Below are positions 27,336 through 40,242 of a stretch of 64,000 nucleotides of DNA, piece after piece (position 1 is the stretch's first letter; each line of letters starts with the position of its first letter). The translations under genes and the position numbers were made by a program. The notes beneath the pieces were generated by a model. That model was not told where the DNA came from and ran no database searches. It saw only the letters and a list, made by a program, of their open reading frames with translations. The DNA comes from Phallusia mammillata (Eukaryota; Chordata; Ascidiacea; Phlebobranchia; Ascidiidae). The stretch covers positions 43,566 to 107,565 of the forward strand of contig QLIY01000536.1 of assembly GCA_003260075.1 (NCBI GenBank). The letters are read 5' to 3'.

Positions 27336-28199
27336 GTTTTGTGTGACTGGTTTTCAGTTGTGCGTTGGGGGTGCTAGAGACAGGCCCATACTGGTGAGCC
27401 TTTTCCATTTTCATATTTTTTTTCATTGCGCTTGTGTTGTTTTCAGACAAAGACGATTTTTTGTAGCAAGGTATTTCTGTCTTAACTAAGAAAGATAACA
27501 TATTTTCACCTGGAAATAAACCTTATACTTGTGTACGCAGTGCTCGGGTTGCTCGCAAACGATTGTTGTTATTGGTACAAAATGTACAACTCTTAGAAAT
27601 ATTCAAACAAGCTTATTTTCAAGTGCGTGTCTACTATTTAAAATTTGGCTTATTAGAAACGAAAAAAATTAACAAACAAAACTTGCCTACGCAAGTTTAC
27701 ATGATCTTTTTTTACAAAATGCATCTACGAACTGTCGAACAAATTTGTAGTAAATCTTTAGATGACAAACCTGTCTTCATATGTGCTCCATGGAGCAAAA
27801 TTGAACCACTGCTGGGCCCTCTGAGCCCACGCACCGACCTCACTGTAACTGCTGATTGACATTTTCGGTTCCAGCGCTCTGTCAACAAGCTGTCAGGCTA
27901 AAGACTTCAAGCCGCATATTTTTGCAGATTAATGCGCCAGCAAAGGATCGAATTTCGCTAATGGCTTTCGACGGGCATCCGAGCACCAAAACCAGGCAAA
28001 AGTCCACTTTTAGTCGATGTTATCTCATCGGATACTAACATATCCGCAAAACCAATAGAAGCTACGTGCTTTTTGGTGGGAAGCGACTGGATACAGAAAA
28101 CCTGAAACCAAGCGTTGCGACGCAAGTAAGCTGCTGCCGCCTGCGAAAGCTGAAAGTTGCGTGATAAAATGCCGCACAACTTTCGCAAAGTTTGCAAAC

Positions 28200-28532
28200 C
28201 AGAGTTGCAAGTCGGGCCGGGTTTGGGTTCGGGCTTTGGTTACTTCAGAAACGGGCGTGATTCGGGCCTGACTTTACACTCTGAGTCATTATTATCTTTG
28301 TGAATAAATTTAACTAGCTAAGTAGCTAGTTGCTGGACCTGACCTAATGTCAAACATTCCTAAAACACCTAGTTCAAGACCAATTGCCTATTGTGTTTGT
28401 TGTCATGGTCTTTCCTGAGGCTTCAATGTATAGACCTATCAATCAAACTTTCGGGCCTACACGGGCTTCTCAAAAACGATTCGGGTTTGGGCTGGGTTTC
28501 GGGCTCCAGTTTCAGGCCCGTTTACAACTCTG
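28200..28532. mobile_element. Non-autonomous hAT-type element (333 bp) with TIRs and 8-bp target duplication
   Basis: The left end reads CAGAGTTGCAAGTCGGGCC. The inverted right end reads CAGAGTTGTAAACGGGCC. Both have internal CGGGTTTGGG/TTCGGGC repeats. The flanking octamers TTGCAAAC (28192-28199) and TTACAAAC (28533-28540) match at 7 of 8 positions, the duplication size typical of hAT transposons. There is no transposase ORF, so the element depends on one elsewhere. Confidence 0.75.
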
Positions 28533-28725
28533 TTACAAACACTTCTCAGGATATAGAAATTCAAAATCAGCTGGAGAAAAAAGTTAATGGGGCAATTACT
28601 AATAACGTTTCAGGCTTTTAAATAGTTTTTAGGTCCAAAAAACAAGTCGATTTTTAGCAGGAAACACAGTTTTGAACAATATAATCAGCCCCACTAAATC
28701 ACGTGACAAGCGCCTAATACATTAA

Positions 28726-28753
28726 TGACGTCATCTATCACATCATGACGTCA
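28726..28753. promoter_or_regulatory. Pair of perfect CRE palindromes
   Basis: TGACGTCA occurs at 28726-28733 and again at 28746-28753. The start-to-start spacing is exactly 20 bp, about two helical turns. A CACGTG E-box-like site (ATCACGTGAC) lies about 25 bp upstream. No adjacent gene was found. Confidence 0.45.
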
Positions 28754-29735
28754 TACGGTCGTCCCCAATTTGCGTAACATCATCCCTCTCCATTCCTGCA
28801 AGAATGTCATCCTCAGTCAATCAGTGATATTGAATTTGCTCGCATACCACCGTTGCCAAGACATAGTCATTTTTGATGGACGTTTCTGACTTCTTCAATG
28901 ACTTTCGTATGTTTCAACTCAAAATTCTCCTTCGAGTTATTTAATGTGACGCACGGCGGCTTGACCTTAAGGTCTTCGGTTAAGAGAAGGCATTTTAATT
29001 GCAAGTGGCTTCTTGCGGCATTTGACACGTTTTTGTAACGTACCTCCAAATATGGTAGTGGGCCAGCTTAAGTAGTACGTCACCGCAAATTTCGTTTCAT
29101 TATAAATTGTTTTTGATGCAAAATTAAAAAAATAATTATGAAAAGCTACATAACCCATGGAGAGATAGCCGCAAAAGGGTGAATGCACTAGTATTTAAAT
29201 GCATTTAGTAACCGAACCCAAATGAACTACGCCATTTTGTTGATTGAATGTCAAAGAAAAAAATCCGCTTGGTCTTTCAGCTACTCCTCAACGAGCCATG
29301 CATTGTTATGCCATATTTTCGGATTTATGGAATGACCTAGGCTTAGCCCGAGCCATAAAAGTTATTTTTAACGTCTGGGACACCAAACTCCACAAATTTA
29401 GTGCAGATTATTAACCAAGGGAAAAGCAATATGTTGACTTTTTATGGAAAATGTTTACAAATTTCGCTATTTTTAAAATCCCTACTCAATACACACTTGT
29501 CTTGGAAAATGGAAATACTTGACGAATGATTGCTGGATTAACCTTGTCAAAGCTTAAAACTTTTTCAGCCTGTTTTAAATCGCGTTTTTCTTAACTTGTC
29601 ACCAGACTATACTGCTGTAAGCGGTTTTGGAAGCAATTGCTGTATTAAATCGAAAGTTAGGTAAGATTATCGGCACAAATGTGGACGTTAGTAAAGTCAG
29701 GCTAAAATCAAGCCCATTTTATTCTAGCAAGTCCG

Positions 29736-29836
<101 letters not shown>

Positions 29837-29872
29837 ACTCCTGTCGTAGGTTCGAATCCCACGGCAGGCTAA
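29837..29872 (+). repeat. 3' part of a tRNA or tRNA-derived SINE
   Basis: It contains the B box GGTTCGAATCCCA and a following GGCAGGCT that could be an acceptor strand. The 5' two-thirds is lost in the adjoining run, so a functional tRNA can neither be claimed nor excluded. Confidence 0.45.
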
Positions 29873-30167
29873 ATTTTTCTAGCCTACATCTTGCCATATG
29901 GGAATGCTTGGTGACCGGTATAACGCCTTTAATGGGCCTGGCGTGCTGTGATTTATAAATGAGTGTGCGGTGATCGCTGGTCTGCATAGACGCTTAGACG
30001 CAGGGCTTATCCCAGTTTTTTTGGCCACTACAAAACATACGACCTTATTTTGGCATTGTTAACGAAGGTCATAACACCTAAAAAACATCGCATCCATTCT
30101 AAGTAAGGATTGCCCAGACGCGTCCGTTCAAAACTCAACATTAGACGATAATGCAACGGTACTACAT

Positions 30168-30200
30168 CAGTGGTTCCCAACTTGATTACTGCGACACACC
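30168..30200 (+). mobile_element. hAT-like terminal sequence (left end only)
   Basis: CAGTGGTTCCCAACTTG resembles the terminal inverted repeat of hAT/Charlie-type transposons. I did not find a matching right end with the same flanking octamer, so this is a solo or diverged end. Confidence 0.35.
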
Positions 30201-31241
30201 AAACCTGTGTAAAAATCAAACCTTAAGCAATGTGACGCAGAACTTAGAGACATTAACAGTTTTTTCATTATTACGTCAATGCACCCAAGGCTTACCAGTC
30301 CAGCTGATTTTACACATTTAATTATTCCGTACAATCATTGGGTTCAATAAAATCTAATAACTTTAGTATTACAAGTAAAACGTAGTCTTTCGGCGCCTGA
30401 GCACTATAACCCGCTCAACATGTAAGAACTTCGTGTTAGTTTTTAACTGAGATCTTTATCCAACGTAATCAGAGTTATAATCAACCAAACTACGTCACTC
30501 TACACCTCCCACAATTTACCTTGTAATATCCCTAAACAACAACTTAAACCTATTCCCAGTCGCGTAACCTTCCAGACGACTTGTGCCAAGGCGCCAAGCT
30601 TCACAATTATCACCCATTATGATGTCACAGACGCTTTGTCGACCGGGCTTTGGGGTGTACGTGTCGTGGTGACGCAAGCGATGTTTGTTACGTCACAATC
30701 ACTCCTCACTCGAGATTTTTCATTTCCGTTCACTGTGGGCGTCTATGGCTACGTTATTGCGTCCGAAATGTCAGTGGTCACGCCTCGCCGATTTAGGGTG
30801 GGAAAAAACATCACGTGACCTTTTGCCACGCGAATACTTCACGCTTGCAAGAAAGTTATGAATAAAATACTCATGAAAAAGTGATTGATATTTTCGTCCC
30901 AAAACGGTTGCGAGTGTAGAAAAACACACCAATATTGGATGATGAAAATAGAACCACAAACAACATTGCAACTAGTGCAACTTTTCGTCTGTCTATTTTG
31001 TTACCTATTTTGTTGTTAAAAAGACAGTTGCTTACGCCAAAATAAAGAGGTCATGGACATATCTAATACCCTATATCAGACCAGCAGGTAATGAATGAGA
31101 AGTTCAGGGTAGCCTTACTGCACAAACCTCTTTCGATTGTTTATTTTTCTTGTAAAACCAGGGATTTTGGCAAGTATGTCTTTCCCTAGTTTACTTGTGC
31201 GTATGCAGGTAGACGCTACCGCCGTGACCCCGCCCGGGCAT

Positions 31242-31254
31242 AGGTCAAAGTTCA
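31242..31254 (+). promoter_or_regulatory. DR1 nuclear-receptor site
   Basis: AGGTCA-A-AGTTCA is a canonical DR1, the type of site bound by HNF4, COUP-TF and RXR dimers. It lies in a GC-richer island in the gene-free interval. Confidence 0.4.
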
Positions 31255-34032
31255 AACTGGTTGCGTCACGTACACTTAAACGCGTTAGTGCGTCGCGGTC
31301 TACCCAATCTGGGCCCCGTTTTAACGCTAGGGCGGAAGTTTAATTTCATGCACCAAAGGATTTTTTCAATAATACTTCTACTGCGGAGGTAGTTAGGGTC
31401 GTCGTTGGCTTGGTTTCAATCGTTAGGATTCGCGCCTTGGTTAAAATTGTGTTTGCGGACGGTGTCAAAACGACGCCGGTTTATCGATATTCCCAAGAGA
31501 ACGCATGAGCGGTATAGCAGTTCCAAGTTGACATTGCGATCAAAGTTTTTTTGAGTTTCTGATTACTATTTGAGTTCTCAGGAGAACACAGTCAATCGTA
31601 TGTAAACACTGGGTAAAATATTGTATATTTTTTGTTTAGCAAACCCTAAAAGCAAATTTGAAAAATATATTTCAAAGAATCAGAATGAACAAAAACATTT
31701 TGAACAAATCGTATGCCGTTTTACCACAAGCAGCATGTGATTTTTTCTGTTGTGCTTTTCTAATTGTTTGTCTATATTTGTGTAATATGAAAGCTTTGTT
31801 CGGGTTATGTTGCACGTTTACCATTTGTAAAGTACACAAAAATAATTACATCTTTTGTTAGGCGAAATGAGACTTTTGCGAAAAAGGCCCCAAAATGATT
31901 CAAAGTTTCCTTTTGTTAGGAGATATTGCGCAACAAACACGGACAGTCCGGGTACAATCCCACAGCAGTCAACAATTGCTTATTCGTTTTTATATCAACC
32001 TCACCACACAACAATAAAAACTATTTTTATGGTTACTTTTTATGGTCTAGTTAATGTAACGACTGTTACAATTGTTTCTCAACAAGATTTATCAAATTTC
32101 ATTGACGTCACAACATTACGTCACTTGGCCAACCTCTCGCAAATTATAGGTGACACCACAAACCCAAACAAGTTTAACGATTTCTGAATGGTTGAAACAG
32201 ATTAAGTCAAGTCATCCATCCTTGGAGCATTATTAAGTAGCTATCATTTAGCAAGGGTGTGGCTTGACTGATGTAATACGGCACACGAGCTTATAGCACC
32301 GGTACCCTTTAATTGTGGCGGTTTCCCTTAATTGGAGGCAGAAACCGCGCTACTTGCTAATCCAGAGGACAGGTTATATTGAAACGTTAGGGAAACCTAT
32401 TACAACTTTGTTAAAAAGTAAGCTATAAACCTAATTTGAAGCTATGACGATGATAAAAGCTAATAACATAGTCATAGAATGTAATTTCTTCACGAATTTC
32501 AACATGACATTTAAGTTTTTTCGAATTTCAACATGACAGACCGGCGGATTGCCGACCACCGATTTAAGGTGTGTCAGTTAAAAGAAATGGAATAAACTAG
32601 AATGTAGTATTTTTGTTAACTAAAAGGGGTAAAGCATTTTGTTATGCCTCATGGGTTTGTCGCAATGTCATCATTTTCGGAATCAGTTTCGGTCCAAAGG
32701 ATAGTTTAATAGATTATGTACTTTGATCAGCTAATCTAGTTTTATGTGTATTATGTGCCAAGCGATTCCACATATGTTCATACAAATGCAAACTTTAACA
32801 AAACCTTTGCGAAATTCTCTTAAGCAGTAAAAAAGCTCCTTCGGGAAAATGTCTAGGTCCTTATGAATTTTAGGGATTTTTGAAATGGAATTCAACGGCT
32901 TTTATCCCAACTAGAATATATAAAAAGGTATAATTTAAAACATTAAACTCGCATTTTGGCAAGACCTTTATTTTGATGTTGTTTCAAGCAGCTACAGAGA
33001 TTTCCATTTCCAACAAGATACTAATAACACAAAGTCTCATAAGCCATCTGTTCAATTCAAAACCATTTCAGCACGGCACGGTGCACTGTGCATACCTAGC
33101 CCAGATGGTATTTAAATTATCCACACCCCTGTGATTGACAGGTTTCGTATTACGCACCACCCAATGTGTGCACACATGAGCGGGGTGGTAGGGGTCGGCG
33201 AAAAGTTGCCTTTCCCTCGCCTGGCGTGTCGCAAAAGCCACACTGTCGCTTTAGGCCCCCAATCCTACACCCTCCATCCGTCAACCGGCGCCCGTGTTGT
33301 CACGTGACAAGCTGGGTCCGTGCGGGGCAGGGGCCATTCGTCGGCAAAGTGGGTGGCGAGAATTATTGCTATACGCCACAGTAGATTCGTGACAGTTATG
33401 GGTAAATCAGAACGCCCGAATTTCAAAACATAACGCGGTCTTATAAACATCGCCGCTGGTCGCAAGAGAATGAATGGGTTTTGTTGTTGAACGAGCTATG
33501 TGGTCCGGCTTATTTTTAGGATTTGAGTTATAAATAGAACGTGGATTCGGAAATTGTGCCGGATTTTTATAAGTAATCAGTCCTAAGGCGTGAAAATCGA
33601 CTAAAAAGAGTGTTTTTTATTTTATTTTTAGATTATCGTTGAATCGGTTCTGTCTAGCTGTCATAATTTCAATGGAATATTATATTTGATTTTTTTTTAT
33701 TATTTTGACATTGGTTCATCCAATTATAGACGTGTCCTTACTTTGAAAAGACATAACGAAAAGTATTATGCTAAAAATCCAGCTAAAAAAATCTCCAGCA
33801 AGCTTAAAAACTTAACCACTACGATAACCTTTCTTCATAATATATACTAAACAGACCCTGCAATAAACAACCACACCAAACCGAGAAAAAATGCAAAATC
33901 TTGGTGGCATCGGATAGTATTCCATTGCCGTTGCCTTCCAATCGTTTCAGTTTACTTAACTGGTAAATACAGCGTATGACAGCTCGTGAATCACTTGTAA
34001 CGAAATCCCGATCAAACACTCTAGATTTTACA

Positions 34033-34238
34033 CGGCCAATCGACAATCCGAGCATTAATCAAACTTACACAACCAAGGTGACGCGATCAAGGGCATAAAT
34101 CCCTTATTAAAGCCGCAAAAACTTCACCAGACCCCCCCCCCGGCCAATCGACAATCCGAGCATTAATCAAACTTACACAACCAAGGTGAGGCGATCAAGG
34201 GCATAAATCCCTTATTAAAGCCGCAAAAACTTCACCAG
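34033..34238. repeat. Near-identical copies flanking a 10-C run
   Basis: The 98-bp left (34033-34130) and right (34141-34238) copies differ by about one base (GACGCG versus GAGGCG). The C run is 34132-34141. Confidence 0.9.
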
Positions 34239-35919
34239 GTGACACCAACGGGAAACTGAGCTGTCACTCAAAAATGTCGTTCACCTCCAAGTTCAATGTT
34301 AGAACCACGGCTGTTATTTAGCAGCGACACCTTTGGTAAGGCTCGAAGCTTGCTTGGCACGCATGTTTACGTCAAAACACAGGGTCCTCTTGACACACGC
34401 GCCCCAAACTTCCGTTGCAGATCGCCCATCAAATTGTTATATCGGCTGAGTGCAAAACAAACGTCGCCTGTTCTCACAACGATTCAAACAAAGAATGTGA
34501 AAAGACGCTATGCCGTGTTGGAGTCGATGTGAGGTGGGAACTAATCTTTGCGTGACAAGTTATTGGCGGTTTAGGGTCGGGAAGCGTTCCCTATGAATAT
34601 GTCAAATAACGTGGCGTTTTATGCGAGTAATGTGTTTAAATAGCGGTGTTTAGCAGTTTTATGATCTGTTTGGATACCTTTTTTTCGTTAAACTTTTAAC
34701 GTACGATTTCATTTTCCTATAGAAACACCAACTCTTCTTAAACAAATGCTATTTAAATAGAGAAACGATTATGCCCAAAAAGTTTTAGTAAAATATGTAT
34801 TCTGTAAAGCAATTTGTTTACCTATTGATTTTGTTTGGCCCATGTACTTGGTTTCTACTTATTATAACGTACGGCTAAGATGGAAAAATATGTTATTGTC
34901 TTGTTTGGTTTCAACATAAGCTTATGCTTTAATACACGTTTGAGCAGGAACAACTTGGCTTATGGGAAAATTCCAAATCTTCGAAAACCGAAAGTATATT
35001 GTTAAACGTACGTGGCCTAAAATGAAATGGGACTGGCGGTTTCAATGGCGGGTTCTGTCATTAGCAATTAGGTGGAGAAGAAATCAGGATGACAAAACCA
35101 ATAAATACTAGGCCATAAGGATCCACACAAATGAAAAAAACTTTTTACGTGTGTTTAATTGCGTAACTGACACGAACGCATATTTTTCTCTACATACATT
35201 AAGACATCTTACGTCATATGCAATGATCGCTGCTTTTCACGGCTGTCAATCAAAACCAAATCCCATCTGTGTCAAATGTTTAATTGCGCACTTGTCACAG
35301 AAACATCGCACATTTAGACCACAGTTCTCAAACGCCTACATACTAATGCAAGCGAGAGCCGAGACACGCAGCTATTACAACAAGCTGGCCTTGGTTGTCT
35401 CTCAAGTGCTCTTAAGTTTTAATTGGCCACTGGGACTTGACGAATTTTGGCCACAGAAGCTTTAATTTCTGTGGCTTTATTGTGTGATAAGGCTTAAAAG
35501 GTGACTGTGGGATTTGTGATTTAAGACGGAATTTCCATTGATTTTGGGTGTGGCGATGACGTCATGGTGTGATCTCTGATTGCTTGTCAACCAAAAAAAT
35601 AGGATTGACTGATGTTTATATATTGACAGTCTATTAATTGCGTAGCGGCGGTTCAAACGTTTTTGCATTGCGCAAGTTTTACAAACGAATAGAAATGGAT
35701 GCAAAAGGCATATGAACTGGCAGTTTCCGCGCAATATACACAACTTAACCAGATATTTGTTGTTAACTTACGAAATGTAATAGTGCAGCGGAGCTAAAAA
35801 ATCTCCATAAAAACCTCAAGTTGATCAAGGCCACTAAATGTTTCATTGGGATAACGCCCAAGCCAGAATTCCAACAGGGATTATACCGAATCAAGTCGAT
35901 CGCTTCTTTTTGCTACAAG

Positions 35920-35988
35920 GCGTAGGTGAGATTCGAACCACCGACAGATACCTATAGAGTGGTGTTCTACAAGTTGACCGACCCTCGC
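35920..35988 (-). repeat. tRNA-derived SINE head
   Basis: On the minus strand an A-box-like GGTCAACTTGTAGAACACC is followed about 25 bases later by GGTGGTTCGAATCTCACC, a B box. T-stem pairing is poor, which argues against a working tRNA. Confidence 0.5.
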
Positions 35989-36054
35989 AAATGCCTTTAG
36001 AAAATCCAACAGAAAATCTTACGCAAACAATAATAGTAGTTACAAGAGCAAACG

Positions 36055-36265
36055 CTTTTCAAACTTAATTCGGCATGAAATGCACAAAGCTTTGCTAAGT
36101 GCTAGTGTTAAACGTTTAAACCACATATTTACAAAACAGAAAAAACTCGCAGATCCCCCCCCCCTTTTCAAACTTAATTCGGCATGAAATGCACAAAGCT
36201 TTGCTAAGTGCTTGTGTTAAACGTTTAAACCACATATTTACAAAACAGAAAAAAACTCTCCAGAT
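36055..36265. repeat. Near-identical copies flanking a 10-C run
   Basis: The left copy (36055-36154) and right copy (36164-36265) share nearly all bases. C bases 36155-36164 lie between them. Confidence 0.9.
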
Positions 36266-36994
36266 AGTCGTTTTACGATGTATTGGAATATCATATAAAT
36301 CTATAATTATATTTTATTGCCTTATGCTATCATTGAGTTTTCAAATTACTATTTGATATTGGACAGAAACTTACGGGTATCTGGTCGTAAAAAGGATTAC
36401 CTCATTGCAAATTCAAGAGCAAAAGCGTGCAACGATTGACAAGAATACAAACTGGTGACGCAAAACGCCAATAGCTCTTTAACAGCTTAATACTGTGAAT
36501 CTTGAAAATCATCTTCAAAGTCTTATATAGTTCTGGTGCGGTTTTATAACCTTGGTGTCGCATGACAACCCATGACGCAACAAAACAAACCTCAATGAGG
36601 TCATAGACGTGTTAGAAGCAGAGTCACCCCCTCAAAAACCCACGCGCCCCGGTTTTTGTTATAGGAAGCACGGAAGGGGATGTTTTTTAATCGTTTCGCC
36701 GTTTTAAAAACGCAAGTCCGCGAATGAGTTTAAATCGAAAAACAATTAAATTGAAAATAAGAGTTTAGGCGTTCTCACGGGAAAAATGAGAAAAAATGCC
36801 GTTTTCGGCTGAAGACAACCACATGAAACTGAGTTTATAGCCAGATGGTAGTGTGTGGATTTACGCGCTGCTGCTGTTTATGAAACCACATGAAAAGCGT
36901 GTCAATATGCTAAGATTAAATCTAACTCAGCTTCCAAGGGAGTGGTGTTACTCATTGAAAAAAACCTTTTATGGTATTTGTGTGCATCTACCCA

Positions 36995-37194
36995 GCATGA
37001 AACCTCATCTTTATCGATCAAAAAGCCATCTAAAATGTCTGTGCTAATAATTAAACTCCAAATATTCACAACTTTTTAGGTCCGAGATTACCCCCCCCCC
37101 GCATGAAACCTCATCTTTATCGATCAAAAAGCCATCTAAAATGTCTGTACTAATAATTAAACTCCAAATATTCACAACTTTTCAGGTCCGAGAT
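36995..37194. repeat. Near-identical copies flanking a 10-C run
   Basis: The left copy is 36995-37090 and the right copy 37101-37194, with a few substitutions (CTGTGC versus CTGTAC). The C run is 37091-37100. Confidence 0.9.
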
Positions 37195-37285
37195 GGAGTT
37201 TTCATTAGCATATTTATCGAATAAGAAGTAAAATGAAACTGAATGTGATGAAAACATATTTTTCACACTTATTCGAACCCGCAAA

Positions 37286-37602
37286 CAAAAAACTTTCTCT
37301 AACCGTGAATTTAGAATCTAAACTTGGAGTAAAGCTAAAACGCGTGTAATGTCACAACCTAAAAAATACTGCCAGTCAACAAATTGTATGTTGCAAGCGA
37401 TTTTCAGGACAATTGCGCCACGATATGTTTTGCGCTATCGCCCCCCCCCCCAAAAAACTTTCTCTAACCGTGAATTTAGAATCTAAACTTGGAGTAAACC
37501 TAAAACGCGTGTAATGTCACAACCTAAAAAATACTGCCAGACAACAAATTGTATGTTGCAAGCGATTTTCAGGACAATTGCCCCACGATATGTTTTGCGC
37601 TA
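37286..37602. repeat. Near-identical copies flanking an 11-C run
   Basis: Copies of about 150 bp (37286-37437 and 37451-37602) differ at a handful of positions. The run is 37441-37451. Confidence 0.9.
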
Positions 37603-37732
37603 CCCCTCACGCTAACTCAGCTGAAATGTGTAATCGAAATTGTGAACTTTAACAGAATATTCCAATTTCATGGTTGAAAAATAAAAACCACCAATGGGTT
37701 TTCCTGTTCGTTTTTTTAGGTACAAAATGTTT

Positions 37733-37891
37733 AGAAAATAATGACAAAGCAAAGTTCAATTGGGTTCAATTGTAAAAAAAGTAAAGTAACAGTACCGACT
37801 AGCCTACATGCCCCCCCCCCAGAAAATAATGACAAAGCAAAGTTCAATTGGGTTCAATTGTAAAAAAAAAGTAAAGTAACAGTACCGACTA
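37733..37891. repeat. Near-identical copies flanking a 10-C run
   Basis: The left copy is 37733-37801 and the right copy 37821-37891. The right has two extra A in a homopolymer. The run is 37811-37820. Confidence 0.9.
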
Positions 37892-38009
37892 CATGTATAA
37901 TTGAGAACTTTTTAACACGTTCGTCAGTAATGTGTTGAGTTTGCCAACTGTAACAAAACATTTTTTTGTCAGCGAAAGGATATAAAAAAAATTATGAAAG
38001 CTTAAAGGG

Positions 38010-38042
38010 TTCGTGCACAAAAAAAGGTCAAGAACCACTGAT
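38010..38042 (-). mobile_element. hAT-like terminal sequence (one end)
   Basis: The minus strand begins CAGTGGTTCTTGACC and continues TTTTTTTGTGCACGAACC, the look of a hAT/Charlie terminus. No opposite end with the flanking octamer ATGTAGAT was found nearby. Confidence 0.4.
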
Positions 38043-38255
38043 GTAGATGGTTAAGCCGTTACTAGCGCCAATATACACCCCATACAGTTTCATATCTGAT
38101 TTTTGTTGCATTTGTCTGTATAACGTTTTAAGGACAGATATAGCCAAATTTTATTGACAAGCTTTTATTTGTCCTCTTTAGCGTGAGAAATCAAGACATG
38201 CTTTAGTATGAATCATTTCCCACTAAAATTTATAGCTAGCTCAGGGCAAGTGGGG

Positions 38256-38311
38256 ACTTTTACACCACTATGTTTTTCACCACACCTGTGAAAAACCACA
38301 CCTGTAAAAGT
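38256..38311. other. Nested perfect inverted repeat (hairpin/cruciform)
   Basis: Outer arms ACTTTTACA (38256-38264) and TGTAAAAGT (38303-38311) pair perfectly. Inner arms GTTTTTCAC (38272-38280) and GTGAAAAAC (38288-38296) also pair perfectly around the 7-base loop CACACCT. CACACCTGT occurs twice, each giving a CACCTG E-box of the ZEB/Snail type. Confidence 0.7.
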
Positions 38312-39916
38312 AAGTTTCGGGTCATAGTGGTAATCTGACCTTATTTTGACACTAGGATGAAAGTGTTTAAAGGTCTACATGCATGTTATTTGCATACTGC
38401 ACTTTCAAAGGTTAAACAACAGGTAATTGTCGACAACATAATCATTAAATACTCATTTTTATCTTAACTTGCTCTAGTTTTAGGTTAGGAATTTTACACA
38501 GAGAAACTAATTTTTGCGTCGCAAAATAAAAACAGATCTACATGCTTTTACATTTGTACCATGACGCAACACAACTGTTACGTAATGATGACGTGTTCCA
38601 AAACACAACTTCCTCTACTACATCTGCAGTAATTTAACAAGCAAACAACCTAACCAACGTCAATGAACAAACCTACACAAAACATATCGTGACGAGTTTA
38701 AATCAAACCACGTATACAAACGTTCACATAAGTTAAATAAATAAGCGTTCATACGCCACATAAAACATTTAGTGGTATATGACGCCTTGGTTACGTAGAC
38801 GTTTAACGATGATTACAACATGTTTTCATTTCTGTTTCCTCAGTCACTTCACGTGCCAGGTTTTGGTAATTAATAGGAGGAAAATTGACGCAAAACCACA
38901 AGGCCCACCCCAGATGTGGAAGCAATTTTGCATCGTAATTTTACAAATTCATTGTAAACTGCGCGTACAGTAAGGCTAATTATTTTTCTTTACTCTTGTT
39001 GCTTTTTAGTGCGTTAGCAGCGCATCTTCAATGCTTTGTTTGAACTCTCAATGCCAAATTTTGGACTTTTAAGATTGTAACTTTACAACCGCGTAGGCAA
39101 CACAACTGCACACATTCAACGAAAACAATAAACTTCATTTCGAGCTGGAAACTGAACTTTGAACTCGCAGACACTGAGGCAAAAAGTTACGTCAGTTTTC
39201 TGAGGGTTAGAAATTCACATGTTCTAAAATTGTAGTATTTGGAATCAAAATGCAGCATTTTGTCAAATATCAGGTTGCTGCTCCAATTAAGTTGGAGGAG
39301 ATGTTATGAAAATATGACGGTTTTATGCATTTCATTTACTTCCATAACACGGTAGATATCAATGGTGTTAATATATTTTAAGCTTTCATTTAATATTTCA
39401 AAACACGATCACTCGCGCCTTTGTGATTATAACAGCCGGGGGCAAGGGCCTTGACACACGCGAACAACGTACACATGATATCTGGAAAATGAAACGCACC
39501 CAATCGTAGACATCTCTGCAGAAAGATGACGAACAGAAAACCGCAACGCTATTTCACCTTTTTCCCTTCCTACTATTTATTTCTCTCTTTTTCGCGGCGC
39601 TTGTGTCACTTAAAAGGTTGTTGCAGAGACTTGCAGGTCACAGAGCGTCTACTTCACAGGGCCTGGCATGTAGGACTTATTAGTGTATTGGTTCAACTGA
39701 AATTTTGCGTTATATTTGTTTGTAGCATAAAACGTGCAAAACAGAGCATAATCCAAGTAACATGTTTAGCCATTTATATGTATTGGACTTAGTTAGTCAA
39801 AGGTTATTTGCATCTAGTTTGTGTGCTACAGCGCTTGTCCCCAGGTTTATGCTGCATGTACGTACATAGAAAATGTTGTAATGTCAGAACAGAAGGTTAT
39901 ACGAAACATACGAAAT

Positions 39917-40242
39917 TTGTTGTAGGTAAACGATCGTATTTAAGCATTGCTAATGCCAAATAAGTTTTGCAAATAAAATCCAACCGACAAGAAGCGCTTT
40001 TTTAACACGCGTCGGAGTACAATGTGTAGTAATTTGAAGTGTTTAACAACGTTTTAAACGCCTAAAGAATTGCCCCCCCCCCTTGTTGTAGGTAAACGAT
40101 CGTATTTAAGCATTGCTAATGCCAAATAAGAAAAGTGTAGCAAATAAGATCCAACCGACAAGAAGCGCTTTTTTAACACGCGTCAGTGTACAATGTGTAG
40201 TAATTTGAAGTGTTCAGCAACGTTTTAAACGCCTAAAGAATT
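39917..40242. repeat. Near-identical copies flanking a 10-C run
   Basis: Copies of about 155-160 bp (39917-40071 and 40083-40242) carry several differences including a small indel. The run is 40073-40082. Confidence 0.9.

Noticed and set aside
35933-35988. Functional tRNA gene on the minus strand
   Set aside because: A and B boxes are recognisable, but the T stem and acceptor stem do not pair properly.
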